Shown: piece by piece, positions 24,647 to 32,568 of the stretch
Position numbering within the stretch: position 1 is the first letter of the stretch
Layout: every line of letters starts with the position of its first letter
Source of the DNA: Micromonospora acroterricola
GTDB lineage: Bacteria; Actinomycetota; Actinomycetes; Mycobacteriales; Micromonosporaceae
NCBI RefSeq assembly: GCF_003172955.1
Contig: NZ_QGKR01000139.1
Location: 1 to 37,302, forward strand
Reading direction: 5' to 3'
DNA length: 37,302 nt
Made by a program: the position numbers and the translations under genes
The notes under the pieces: generated by a model
Seen by the model: the letters and a program-made list of their open reading frames with translations, nothing else
Databases searched by the model: none
What the model was told of the DNA's origin: nothing

Positions 24647-25833
24647 CCTTCGACCTCACCCCCGAGCAGGACCAGTTGCGCGACGCCGTGCGGGCGTTGG
24701 GCCGCCGGTACGGCCACGGCTACTTCGTCGAGAAGGCGAAGGCCGGCGAGCACACCACCGAGCTGTGGGCCGAGGCCGGCCGGCTCGGCTACCTGGGGGT
24801 CAACATCCCCACCGGGTACGGCGGCGGGGGCGGCGGCATCACCGAGCTGGCCATCGTCTGCGAGGAGCTGGCGGCGGCCGGCTGCCCACTGCTGCTGCTC
24901 GTGGTCTCCCCCGCAATCGCGGCCACCGTCATCCACCGGCACGGCACGGAAGAGCAGCGCAAGCGGCACCTGCCCGGTCTCGCCGACGGCTCCCAGAAGA
25001 TCGTCTTCGCGATCACCGAGCCGGAGGCCGGCTCCAACTTCCACCGGCTCGGCACGGTGGCCCGCCGCGACGGCGACGGGTGGCTGCTCTCCGGCCGGAA
25101 GTGCTACATCTCCGGCGTCGACGAGGCGGACCACGTGCTCGTGGTGGCCCGCGTCGCGGTCGACGACGGCCAGGCCGGCTCCGGGGACGCGTCCGGGCAG
25201 AAACTCAAGCCGGCGCTGTTCATCGTGCCGGCCGACGCGGCCGGGCTGACCCGGTCCAAGCTGGACATGGAGATCGTGTCCCCGGAGAACCAGTTCCTGC
25301 TCTACCTGGACGACGTGCGGCTGCCCGCCGACGCGCTCGTCGGCGAGTCGCTCGACGCCGGGCTCCCGGCGCTCTTCGCCGGTCTCAACCCGGAGCGGAT
25401 CACCGTCGCCGCGATGGGCGCCGGCACCGGCCGGTACGCGATCGAGCGGGCCAGCGGGTACACCGCCACCCGCAAGGTGTGGGGTGGCCGCAGCATCGGC
25501 TCGCACCAGGGGGTGTCGCACCCGTTGGCGCACGCGGCGGTGCAGGTGGAGCTGGCCCGGCTCATGATCCAGAAGGCCGCCACCCTGTACGACGCCGGCC
25601 GCGACCTGGAGGCCGGGGTGGCCGGCAACATGGCCAAGTACGCCGCCGGGGAGGCCGCCGCGCTCGCCGTGGACACCGCCGTCCAGGCACTCGGCGGGGC
25701 CGGCATGACCACCGAGTACGGAGTGGCCACCCTCCTCGGCGCGGTGCGGGCCGGCCGGATCGCCCCGGTCAGCCGGGAGATGATCCTCAACTTCGTCGCC
25801 CAGCACGTCTTGGGTCAGGACAAGTCCTACTGA
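24643..25833 (+). CDS. Acyl-CoA dehydrogenase (second of the operon)
   Basis: 396-aa flavin dehydrogenase starting MTFDLTPEQDQLRDAVR. Conserved pieces: FAITEPEAGSNFHRLGT (FAD/substrate contact), YISGVDEADHVLVVAR, VWGGRSIGSHQGVSHPLA and VQALGGAGMTTEYGVATLLGAVRAGRI. The C-terminal catalytic EGT motif is replaced by RIAPVSREMILNFVAQ, while Glu251 in NPERITVA sits at the alternative catalytic position, as in the first dehydrogenase of this operon. It has a short insertion near 185 (GQAGSGDASGQKLK). The start is set by AGAGGAGG 7 nt upstream and a 4-bp overlap with the carboxylase gene. Last gene of the operon; only 20 bp separate it from the convergent gene at 25854. Confidence 0.87.
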   Translation: MTFDLTPEQDQLRDAVRALGRRYGHGYFVEKAKAGEHTTELWAEAGRLGYLGVNIPTGYGGGGGGITELAIVCEELAAAGCPLLLLVVSPAIAATVIHRHGTEEQRKRHLPGLADGSQKIVFAITEPEAGSNFHRLGTVARRDGDGWLLSGRKCYISGVDEADHVLVVARVAVDDGQAGSGDASGQKLKPALFIVPADAAGLTRSKLDMEIVSPENQFLLYLDDVRLPADALVGESLDAGLPALFAGLNPERITVAAMGAGTGRYAIERASGYTATRKVWGGRSIGSHQGVSHPLAHAAVQVELARLMIQKAATLYDAGRDLEAGVAGNMAKYAAGEAAALAVDTAVQALGGAGMTTEYGVATLLGAVRAGRIAPVSREMILNFVAQHVLGQDKSY

Positions 25834-25853
25834 TCGGCCACTCTGATCGACGC

Positions 25854-27035
25854 TCAGCCGGGGGCGCGGCAGGCGGCGTCGATCCGGTGCACCGGGCGGA
25901 CCCGCCGGCCCATCCCCTCCAGCAGCGAGTCCTCGACGTGGAAGTCGTGGATCCGCAGCCGGTGGCGGGGCAGCTCCTCCTCGCTCGGGCAGAGCACCTG
26001 GGCACGGACGAGGTCGACGGGGACGTACCGCACGCCGCCCCGCTCCTGGAGGATCACCATGTTGACGTCGTCGGTGGTGACCACGTGCCCCCGGACGTCC
26101 TCGGTGGGGCCGTTCTCCACGCCGACCGTGGTGACGGTGAGCGGGAGCACCGGCGTGCTGATCACGGGCAGCGCGGCCCACACCAGCATGGCCAGCACCG
26201 CCACCTCGGTCAGCGACGCCAGCGGCCGGATCACCATCCCGGGCAGCGGGCCGGCGATGAAGAGGGCCAGCAGCGGCGGCACCACGATGAGCGCCAGCAC
26301 CAGCCGTTCGCCTCCCTGCTCCACCGCGTCGCGCAGGGTGGGCAGCATCAGCCAGCCGTACCCGGCGAGCAGCGCGAGGATCAGCAGCACCCGTGGCGTG
26401 GCCCGCTCGTGCAACCGCTCGGGGCGGAGCTGGAACGCGGCCACGAACGCCGGCAGAAGCAGCGGGAGGTAGAGCAGCGGCCAGGTGATCAGGGCGAGCA
26501 GGAAGCTGGCCAGCACCACCCAGGCCGGGGTGATGTCGGCCCAGCGGGCGAAGAGCGGACGACGACGGGTGCCCGGCGGAAGCCGGTCCGCGCTGACGGC
26601 CAACACCGCGCCGAGCGCGAAGACGGCGACCATGCCGGTCGAGAGCAGCCGGGCCGCGGTGGTCACGAAACCGGCGAGCAGGTTGACCGGCCCGACGTTC
26701 GCCACCAGCAGCAGCGTGGTCTGGAGTTCGCCGCCCGCCTCGACCCCGAGGCGGAGCACCGAGAAGATCGCCGGTACGCCCACCAGAGCGGTCCAGAACG
26801 ACTGGCTGGCGCGGGCGCGCCGCTCCGCCGGGTCCCACCGCACCCGCCCGGGCTCCACCTCGGCGACGACCGGTTCGGTGGGTTCGGCGACCGGCACACC
26901 CGCCGGCCACCCGGCGGAGTCCGTCCCGACGTCGGCACCCGGCACGTCGGCCGTGCCGGTCGGCATGGACGCCCGGGGCGGCGGGACCGGGCCTTCGGCA
27001 CCGGCGCCGCTGGTGGCGGTCGGCGCCGTGCTCAC
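25854..27035 (-). CDS. Polytopic membrane protein coupled to a solute-binding lipoprotein
   Basis: 393-aa protein I do not recognise. A Pro/Gly/Thr-rich cytosolic N-terminus of about 95 residues is followed by roughly seven membrane helices (about residues 100-305: SFWTALVGVPAIFSVL, STGMVAVFALGAVLAV, AWVVLASFLLALITWPLLY, VLLILALLAGYGWLML, RLVLALIVVPPLLALFIAG, VAVLAMLVWAALPVI) and a soluble C-terminal domain of about 85 residues rich in Val, Arg and Asp. The GTG start at 27035 overlaps the stop of the binding-protein gene by 4 bp, so the two are made together. No ABC permease signature is visible. A sensor or anchor partner for the lipoprotein is an inference from this coupling. The mycobacterial GlnH/GlnX pair is a possible analogy only. 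Confidence 0.6.
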   Translation of the reverse strand: MSTAPTATSGAGAEGPVPPPRASMPTGTADVPGADVGTDSAGWPAGVPVAEPTEPVVAEVEPGRVRWDPAERRARASQSFWTALVGVPAIFSVLRLGVEAGGELQTTLLLVANVGPVNLLAGFVTTAARLLSTGMVAVFALGAVLAVSADRLPPGTRRRPLFARWADITPAWVVLASFLLALITWPLLYLPLLLPAFVAAFQLRPERLHERATPRVLLILALLAGYGWLMLPTLRDAVEQGGERLVLALIVVPPLLALFIAGPLPGMVIRPLASLTEVAVLAMLVWAALPVISTPVLPLTVTTVGVENGPTEDVRGHVVTTDDVNMVILQERGGVRYVPVDLVRAQVLCPSEEELPRHRLRIHDFHVEDSLLEGMGRRVRPVHRIDAACRAPG

Positions 27036-27973
27036 CGGCGGGGCGCCTTGTCGTCGAAGTCGACCAGCTTCGGCACCTCCAGCGGCTGCGGCTGCCGCTT
27101 CTCGGCGCGCAGCCACGGGCCCAGCGTCCGGTTGTACGCGGTCTGCCAGGGGCTCGCCTGCCCGTCCCGCCCCTGCTCGTAGCTCTTCTGCAGGAAGAAC
27201 GCGACCAGGTCGCGCAGCGCCGGGTCGCCGATCGGCACGCCGACGCCCAGCAGCTCGCTGGTGCCGAACGGCATGTCCACGATCTCGAACTCCTTGGGGA
27301 AGCTGGCCAGGAAGCCGGCGAGGATCGACTCGTCGGAGCTGACCGCGTCGTACCGGCCCTTCCGGATGCCGTCGACGCAGTCGCCGACGTCCTTCACCAC
27401 GAACGTCTTGACCTGGTGCTTCTCCAGCTCGGCCTCGGTGGTGGAGCCGCCGCTGGTGCAGATCCGGTAGGCCGGGTCGCGCAGATCCTCGATGGTGCGG
27501 ATCTTGTCCTTAAGCCGGGTCGACACCATCACCTCCTGCGTGGTGACGAGGTACGGCCCCGCGAAGCTGACCAACTTCTTGCGGTCCTCCGTCATGGAGA
27601 AGCTCGACACCACCAGGTCGACCGTGCCGCCCTGAAGGGCGGGGATGCGGTCCTCGGTGGACACGGAGACGAACTCCAGCCGCTGATCGCCCTCGTAGCC
27701 GAGCGAGGCGGCCACGTACCGGCCGATCTCGACGTCGAAGCCGACGTGCTGGCCGTTTCGCAGCTCGCCCATCAGCGGCTCGTTGGTGGCGACGCCGATG
27801 CGCAGCTTCGACTGGCCGTAGATGTGCGTCTCGCGCAGCTTCTCCTGCACCGACGGCAGGTCCGGCTCCCGCCGGCTGTCGCAGCCGGCGGCAGCGGCCA
27901 GCGTGAGGGTCAGGGCGACCGCCAGCGTCGTCGCGACCGCGCGGAGCCGGGACTGGGAAGTGACAACGTTCAT
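27032..27973 (-). CDS. Extracellular solute-binding lipoprotein, family 3 (GlnH-like)
   Basis: 313-aa binding protein of the amino-acid type. It has a lipoprotein signal with the lipidated Cys31 (LTLAAAAGC) and the SBP_bac_3 pattern LRIGVATNEPLMG, GFDVEIGRYVAASLGY, DRIPALQGGTVDLVVSSFSMTEDRKKLVSFAGPYLVTTQEVMV and ICTSGGSTTEAEL, KGRYDAVSSDES. The ligand is probably a polar amino acid such as glutamate or glutamine, from family resemblance only. The ATG at 27973 has a GAGGT 5 nt upstream. It is followed with a 4-bp overlap by the membrane protein; no ABC permease or ATPase gene lies near it, which points to sensing rather than uptake or to use of a distant transporter. Confidence 0.85.
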   Translation of the reverse strand: MNVVTSQSRLRAVATTLAVALTLTLAAAAGCDSRREPDLPSVQEKLRETHIYGQSKLRIGVATNEPLMGELRNGQHVGFDVEIGRYVAASLGYEGDQRLEFVSVSTEDRIPALQGGTVDLVVSSFSMTEDRKKLVSFAGPYLVTTQEVMVSTRLKDKIRTIEDLRDPAYRICTSGGSTTEAELEKHQVKTFVVKDVGDCVDGIRKGRYDAVSSDESILAGFLASFPKEFEIVDMPFGTSELLGVGVPIGDPALRDLVAFFLQKSYEQGRDGQASPWQTAYNRTLGPWLRAEKRQPQPLEVPKLVDFDDKAPRR

Positions 27974-28107
27974 GGGCGACCTCGCTGACGGAACAGCCTG
28001 CGGGATACCGAGAGTAGCGGCTTCGGTCCACTCCGTGTGGACGCCGATCGGTCACGTCGGACTGTCCGCCCGGTGGGCTCGATCGACACGTCGGGCGGGC
28101 ACTGTGG

Positions 28108-28135
28108 TTGACAGCCGGCCCCGTCGCGACATGCT
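28108..28135 (+). promoter_or_regulatory. Leaderless-type promoter for the small membrane protein
   Basis: TTGACA (28108-28113), 16-bp spacer, CATGCT (28130-28135), then 6 nt to the GTG at 28142. The -35 is consensus. The arrangement places transcription start at the GTG, which explains why the GGAGG at 28136-28140 is too close to be a ribosome site. Confidence 0.55.
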
Positions 28136-28141
28136 GGAGGG

Positions 28142-28483
28142 GTGAGTCGATTGCCCAGGCCCGATGCGCGGACGGCGGCGGTGGTCGCGGCGCTGGGAGC
28201 CCTTGCGCTGCTGGTCATGCTGGTCGTCTGGCGCCGCCAGGATTTTCTCGGCGTGGTCCTCGCGCTGCTCTGCGTCCTGCTGACCATGGTCGCCGGGGTG
28301 TCCGTGTCCGCCGCCCGCCAGGGCGTCGACCCGGAGCCGGCGGACCGGCCGTTCGCCGCCGGGCCGCCGGAGTTGATGCCGTACGGGATCGACGCGGACA
28401 CCCTCGACGCCCTGGACAGCCGGGACGCGTTGCGTGCGGTGCGTGACCGGCGGCGCGGGTCCGGCGGGTTCAGCGATCGGTGA
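28142..28483 (+). CDS. Small two-helix membrane protein of unknown function
   Basis: 113-aa protein that I do not recognise. Residues about 11-29 (AAVVAALGALALLVMLVVW) and 35-54 (FLGVVLALLCVLLTMVAGV) form two membrane helices; the remaining 55 residues are hydrophilic with PFAAGPPELMPYGIDADTLDALDSRDALRAVRDRRR. GTG 28142 is the preferred start (leaderless promoter); TTG 28151 is an alternative. Its last 14 bp overlap the convergent end of the kinase gene. Codon use is normal for the window, so it is likely a real gene. Confidence 0.65.
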   Translation: MSRLPRPDARTAAVVAALGALALLVMLVVWRRQDFLGVVLALLCVLLTMVAGVSVSAARQGVDPEPADRPFAAGPPELMPYGIDADTLDALDSRDALRAVRDRRRGSGGFSDR

Positions 28484-29966
28484 GGGTGGGCGCGGTGAGC
28501 GCGTCCACGCCCCGCCCCGCCAAACACCGGTAGGTCCGGTCGAGGCTGCCGTCCACCGGCGGCAGCACCTCCAGGTGCCAGCCGACCGGCTCGGTGATCC
28601 CGGTGGTCAGCCGGAACGTCGTCACGCTGCACACCTGCCGCACCGGCTCGGCGGCGACCACGTCGTCATAGTCGGCGCCGACCAGCGACACCGGCAGGAT
28701 GCCCTCGGCGTACGTCTCCCAGGTGTGCGGCCCCGCGCAGGGGACGCGGGCGGCCTCGGCGCGGTTGCCGCGGATCCGCACCGGGCCGAAGCACTCCAGC
28801 TCGGGCAGGCACCGGGCGCCCTCGGGTAGGCCGGTCGGCGACCCGGGGCCGGTCGTGCAGCCCGGCAGCGGCCCGGTCGCCGGCGCGGCGACCCGACTGA
28901 CCGAGGGGGACGGGTCGGGCGGCTGGCCACTGCCGGCCATCCAGGCGCCGGCGGTGCCGGAGGCGGCGAGCGCCAGCACCCCGGCGCCACCGAGGAACCA
29001 GCGCCGCCAGCGGCGACCGTCGGGAACCGTCGGGTGGACGTCCTCGACCGCGGGGCGGGGCACCGGCTGGCCGCCGGCGTACGGGCCGACGTGGATCGGG
29101 CCCTCGCCGGTCGGTGCACCGCTGACCGGCGCCGACGGCCGGCCGAGCGGCACGCTGGCGAGCAGGTCGTGCAGTTCGAGGGCGGAGGGCCGCTCGGCCG
29201 GGTCGTTGACCATGCCGGCGCGCAGCACGTCGATCAGCTCGTCCGGCACGCCGGGCAGGCTGGGGACGGGCTGGTTGAACATCTCCAGCACGGTGACCAG
29301 GCTGGGGTTGCGCTCGGACTGCCAGCGGGGCGGCCGGCCGTGCATCACCGCGTAGAGGGTGGCGCAGAGCGCGTACACGTCGACGGCCGGCGACGGCGGG
29401 CTGTGGTTGAACATCTCCGGCGGCGCGTACGCCGGGGTGAGCACCTCCAGGGTGACCGAGGCGTCCCGGGCCTCGGCCAGCACGGCCAGCCCGAAGTCGG
29501 CCAGCACCGCCGAGTTGAAGTGCGAGTAGAGGATGTTCGCCGGCTTCACGTCCCGGTGCAGCACGCCGGCCCCGTGCGAGTGGGCCAGCGCGTCGGCGAT
29601 CTTCAGGCCGAGGTCGCGGGCCTCCACCGGGCCCAGCGGCGAGGTGCGCATCCGTTCGGCGTACGACCCGTCGCACAGCTCCATGATCAGGTAGGGGTGC
29701 TGGTCGACGGTGACCCCGACGTCGAAGAGGTCCACCACGTGCGGGTGTGACGACATCCGCCCGGCCGCCCGCGCCTCGCGCAGGAAGCGGGCCTGGTCGC
29801 GTTCGCTGTCCAGCGTGCGGTTCTCGACCTTGACGGCGACCTCGCGCCCCACCGAGATCTGGGTGGCCTGGTAGACGGTGGCGTAACCACCTCGGGCAAA
29901 GACCCGCAAATCAGTCAGACCGGGCACGATCGGCACCGGCAAGCCGCCGGTCGGGGTGTCGGTCAC
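28470..29966 (-). CDS. Receptor-type serine/threonine protein kinase with extracytoplasmic Cys-containing domain
   Basis: 498-aa Hanks-type kinase. The kinase domain (about 15-275) has a Gly loop (ARGGYATVYQA), Lys46 (VAVKVEN), catalytic Asp139 (HRDVKPANIL), DFG Asp157 (ADFGLAVL) and an APE-like APPEMF. A Pro-rich juxtamembrane stretch leads to one membrane helix (about 332-352, FLGGAGVLALAASGTAGAWMAG). The external part of about 145 residues has paired cysteines (CTTG, ARCLPELECFG, VPCAGPHTWETYAEG, QVCSVT, YRCLAG), resembling the septum-formation-type domain seen in other actinobacterial kinases. The RD arginine is present, so activation-loop phosphorylation is expected. The start is GTG 29966 with a leaderless promoter. 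The ligand is unknown. Confidence 0.88.
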   Translation of the reverse strand: MTDTPTGGLPVPIVPGLTDLRVFARGGYATVYQATQISVGREVAVKVENRTLDSERDQARFLREARAAGRMSSHPHVVDLFDVGVTVDQHPYLIMELCDGSYAERMRTSPLGPVEARDLGLKIADALAHSHGAGVLHRDVKPANILYSHFNSAVLADFGLAVLAEARDASVTLEVLTPAYAPPEMFNHSPPSPAVDVYALCATLYAVMHGRPPRWQSERNPSLVTVLEMFNQPVPSLPGVPDELIDVLRAGMVNDPAERPSALELHDLLASVPLGRPSAPVSGAPTGEGPIHVGPYAGGQPVPRPAVEDVHPTVPDGRRWRRWFLGGAGVLALAASGTAGAWMAGSGQPPDPSPSVSRVAAPATGPLPGCTTGPGSPTGLPEGARCLPELECFGPVRIRGNRAEAARVPCAGPHTWETYAEGILPVSLVGADYDDVVAAEPVRQVCSVTTFRLTTGITEPVGWHLEVLPPVDGSLDRTYRCLAGRGVDALTAPTLTDR

Positions 29967-29972
29967 TGCTCG

Positions 29973-30000
29973 AAAATACCCAACCCGGCCGGTGGCTCAG
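29973..30000 (-). promoter_or_regulatory. Leaderless-type promoter of the kinase gene
   Basis: Minus strand: CTGAGC (29995-30000), 16-bp spacer, TATTTT (29973-29978), then 6 nt to the GTG at 29966. The -10 box is unusually AT-rich for this genome. The -35 region overlaps the stop codon of the upstream membrane-protein gene. Confidence 0.5.
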
Positions 30001-30533
30001 CGCACCGCGTCCGCCGAGGCGGCACCGGGTGCCTCCCCGACGTCACCCGCCGCGTCGCTGCCGCCGGGCGCCGCGTCGGTGGTGGCCGGTGCCGTGTCGG
30101 TGCCGGCAGCCGACGCGCTGGTGCTGGCCGGCGCGCCTCGACGGGCGTCCAGACGCAGGCCGACGGCGGTGGCCACCGCGCCCAGGCCCTCCCAGGCGGC
30201 CACGCCGAAGAACCGGTCGGGGGCGATGTCGGCCAGCACGGCGATGCTGAACACGGTGAAGGTGACCAGCCGGAAGACCACCGTGAACCGGTAGAACGCC
30301 CGCCACTCCGTGACCGTGGCGAGCAGGTAGTAGACCCCCATGTTGAACGACGCCATCGAGGAGGCCAGCAGGAAGGTGCCGGTGTGGTCACCGACGGCAC
30401 GGGTGGCCGGCACCTCCAGCCCAAGCATGCGCAGCATGGCCTCCGGCCAGAGCAGCCCGAACGCACCCATCATCAGCGCCAGCACGCCGAAGACCGCGAT
30501 GGTCCAGCCCGCGACGGAACGCGGCAGCTTCAT
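29997..30533 (-). CDS. Four-helix membrane protein of unknown function
   Basis: 178-aa protein with four predicted membrane helices: about 8-30 (GWTIAVFGVLALMMGAFGLLW), 50-72 (FLLASSMASFNMGVYYLLATV), 80-100 (RFTVVFRLVTFTVFSIAVLAD) and 108-124 (FGVAAWEGLGAVATAVGL). A low-complexity Ala/Thr/Ser/Asp tail of about 50 residues follows and is probably disordered. I cannot name the family. The ATG at 30533 has GGGGAGG 6 nt upstream. The kinase gene follows after 30 bp with its own promoter overlapping this gene's stop. Confidence 0.65.
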   Translation of the reverse strand: MKLPRSVAGWTIAVFGVLALMMGAFGLLWPEAMLRMLGLEVPATRAVGDHTGTFLLASSMASFNMGVYYLLATVTEWRAFYRFTVVFRLVTFTVFSIAVLADIAPDRFFGVAAWEGLGAVATAVGLRLDARRGAPASTSASAAGTDTAPATTDAAPGGSDAAGDVGEAPGAASADAVR

Positions 30534-30759
30534 GATGCGCCTCCCCAGGCACGGCGACGGTTACCACTGTGGACCGCCACACGGTGTTGACACGCTAGCC
30601 GCTCCCCCCGACCATCCACATCCCCACAATCGCCAGAATCGCACCCCTACGGCCGCGCGCCCCGCCCGCCACTGACTCACCGATCAGGGCCGAACACGGC
30701 GAGTTGATCCCACCAACAGCGATCGTCCCCAGATCCACCCGCGCCCGGAAGGAGGGGGG
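30534..30759. other. 226-bp gap between the TPR remnant and the membrane-protein gene
   Basis: No coding sequence seen. It holds the leader of the minus-strand gene at 30533 (GGGGAGG) and a region with an inverted pair GATCA / TGATC around 30680-30707 plus the phrase gaacacggcgagttgatccc, which resembles repeated intergenic sequence in Micromonospora as I remember it. I cannot show copies within the window. Confidence 0.3.
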
Positions 30760-32568
30760 TCAGTCGGCGGTGGCCAGGCGGGCGCGGAGGGCGTCCGCCG
30801 CCGCGCGTTCGCTGCGCTGCTCGGTGGCGTACGCCAGGCGAACCGCCTCCTCCGCGCAGGACAGGGCCTCCTCGGGGCGACCACAGGCGGCGAGCGCCTC
30901 GGCGAGCACACTCGCCGCGATCACCTGGCTGCGCACGTCCTCGGCCGGCGCGGTGACCGCCCGCCGGGCCCAGTCCAGCGCCTGCTCCCGCTGACCGTGG
31001 GCGAGCAGCGCCGACGCGTACCGGGCCATCGTCTGGCGACGGGAGAAGAGCAGCGACGGCGCGCTCGCGGCGGCGGTGGCCACCGGGGCGAGCAGCCCGA
31101 CCGCGGTCGCCGCGTCGCCGGCCGCCAGTCGGGCGGTCGCCAACAGCACCCGGGGGGCGACCTGCGCCGGCGCCTGCGGGTTGTGCGGCTCGACGGCGGT
31201 CAGCACCGCGCGGGCCACCCGCTCGGCGGTCTCGCAGTCGCCCATGTCCAGCGCCACGAAGCCCCGCAGCGTGCCGGCCATCCCGGTGAGCAGCGGGTGC
31301 GAGGTCTGCTCGGCGTACGCCAGGGCGTCGGTGAGCAGGTCGGCCGCGTGCTCCGGCTCGCCCAGCCCCCGCGCCACCACGGCCCGGACCACCAGCGCGA
31401 ACCCGCGCCCCCAGTCGTCGGACGCGGCGGCGAACTCGCGGTACGCCCGCCGCGCCTCCCGGTCGGCCTCGGCCAGCTCGCCCAGCTCGGCGGTGGCGAA
31501 CGCCGCCACGGCGCGCAGTGTGCCCACCGCCCACGCTTCGCCGACCCGCTCGCCGAAGGGCAGGAAGACCTGCGCCATCCGGCACGCCTCGCGGAGCCGG
31601 CCGGCGAGCAGCCGGGCGAACGCCGTCGTGCCCCGCAGCCAGGCCCGCCCGTACGGGTCCTTCAGCTCGGCGAAGAGCCGGGCCGCCCGACCGAGCACCG
31701 CGTCGGTGCCGGCGAAGTCGCCCCGGGTGGTGGTCACCCAGGCCAGGTTCTGCAACGACCAGGCCTGCCCGCGCCGGTCCTGCGCGCCGAGGCTGACCTG
31801 GTACGCGGCGGCCAACCGGCTGCTCGCCTGGCTCAACCGCCCGGCCACGAAGTCGGCCATGCCGAGCCGGCGCATCGCCGAGGCGCGCAGTGTGGGCAGC
31901 CCTCCGGCGGTGGCCACCTGCAACGCCTCCTGCCAGGCGGCCACGGCCCGGCTCTGGTCGCCGAGTGTCTGCTGGGCCTGCCCGGCGAGCAGCTGGGCGC
32001 TGGCCCGGATGGCCTCGTCCCCCGCGTTCGCGGCGATCTTCTCGGCGTAGGCGAGCGCGTCGACGACCCTGCCGATCTGGAGCAGCGCCCGGGCGTGCAC
32101 GATCCGGTCGGCGGCCGGCACACCGTCGCGGGCCAGTTCGGTGGCGCGCTCGGCGTACTCGACGGCCATCGCCGGCTCGCCGGCCGACAGCGACCGGCGG
32201 GCGGCCCGGCCGAGCGCGGCGACCCCGAGCGGGACCACCGCCCGGGCCGGCGCGTCCGGGCGCAGCTTCACCGCGTCGGCGAGCGCGGCGGTCCGCTCGA
32301 CGTGGGTGGCCACGAAGTCGTCCCGGGCCTCGTCGGTGAACCCGCCGACCGTGCCGACCGCGGCCTCGTCGGCCGGCGCCGCCCAGCGGGCCAGCGCGGC
32401 GTGCCGCTCAGCCAGCTCCGCCTTGCTCACCCCGGCGTACGCGGCCTCGCGCATCAGCGGGGTGGCGAACGCGTAGCCGGTACGGGTGCGGTGCAGCATC
32501 CGGCGTTGCAGCAGCTCCTCGACGGCCCGGTCGAGTTCCACGGCGGCCACCGCCGAGGGCCGGCTCAC
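30760..32568 (-). pseudogene. TPR-rich regulator lacking its N-terminal ATPase part
   Basis: About 602 aa from GTG 32568. It begins in the middle of a known architecture: DRAVEELLQRRMLHRTRTGYAF, then TPLMREAAYAGVSKAELAERHAAL is the winged-helix end of large AAA/NB-ARC-type regulators (LuxR or adenylate-cyclase class), and the rest is about ten TPR-like helical pairs (for example GDQSRAVAAWQEALQVATAGG, GEPEHAADLLTDALAYAEQT, GRPEEALSCAEEAVRLAYAT). The P-loop and any cyclase or DNA-binding domain that should precede it are absent. The frame stays open to 32706, but those codons give Ser/Arg-rich nonsense and lie antisense to a clearly coding plus-strand segment. Probably a 5'-truncated remnant; expression of a TPR-only protein cannot be excluded. 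Confidence 0.7.

Noticed and set aside
25854..29966. A complete glnX-glnH-pknG system
   Set aside because: The kinase lacks the rubredoxin and TPR parts of PknG and has a membrane helix; gene order and topology differ, so only an analogy is kept.
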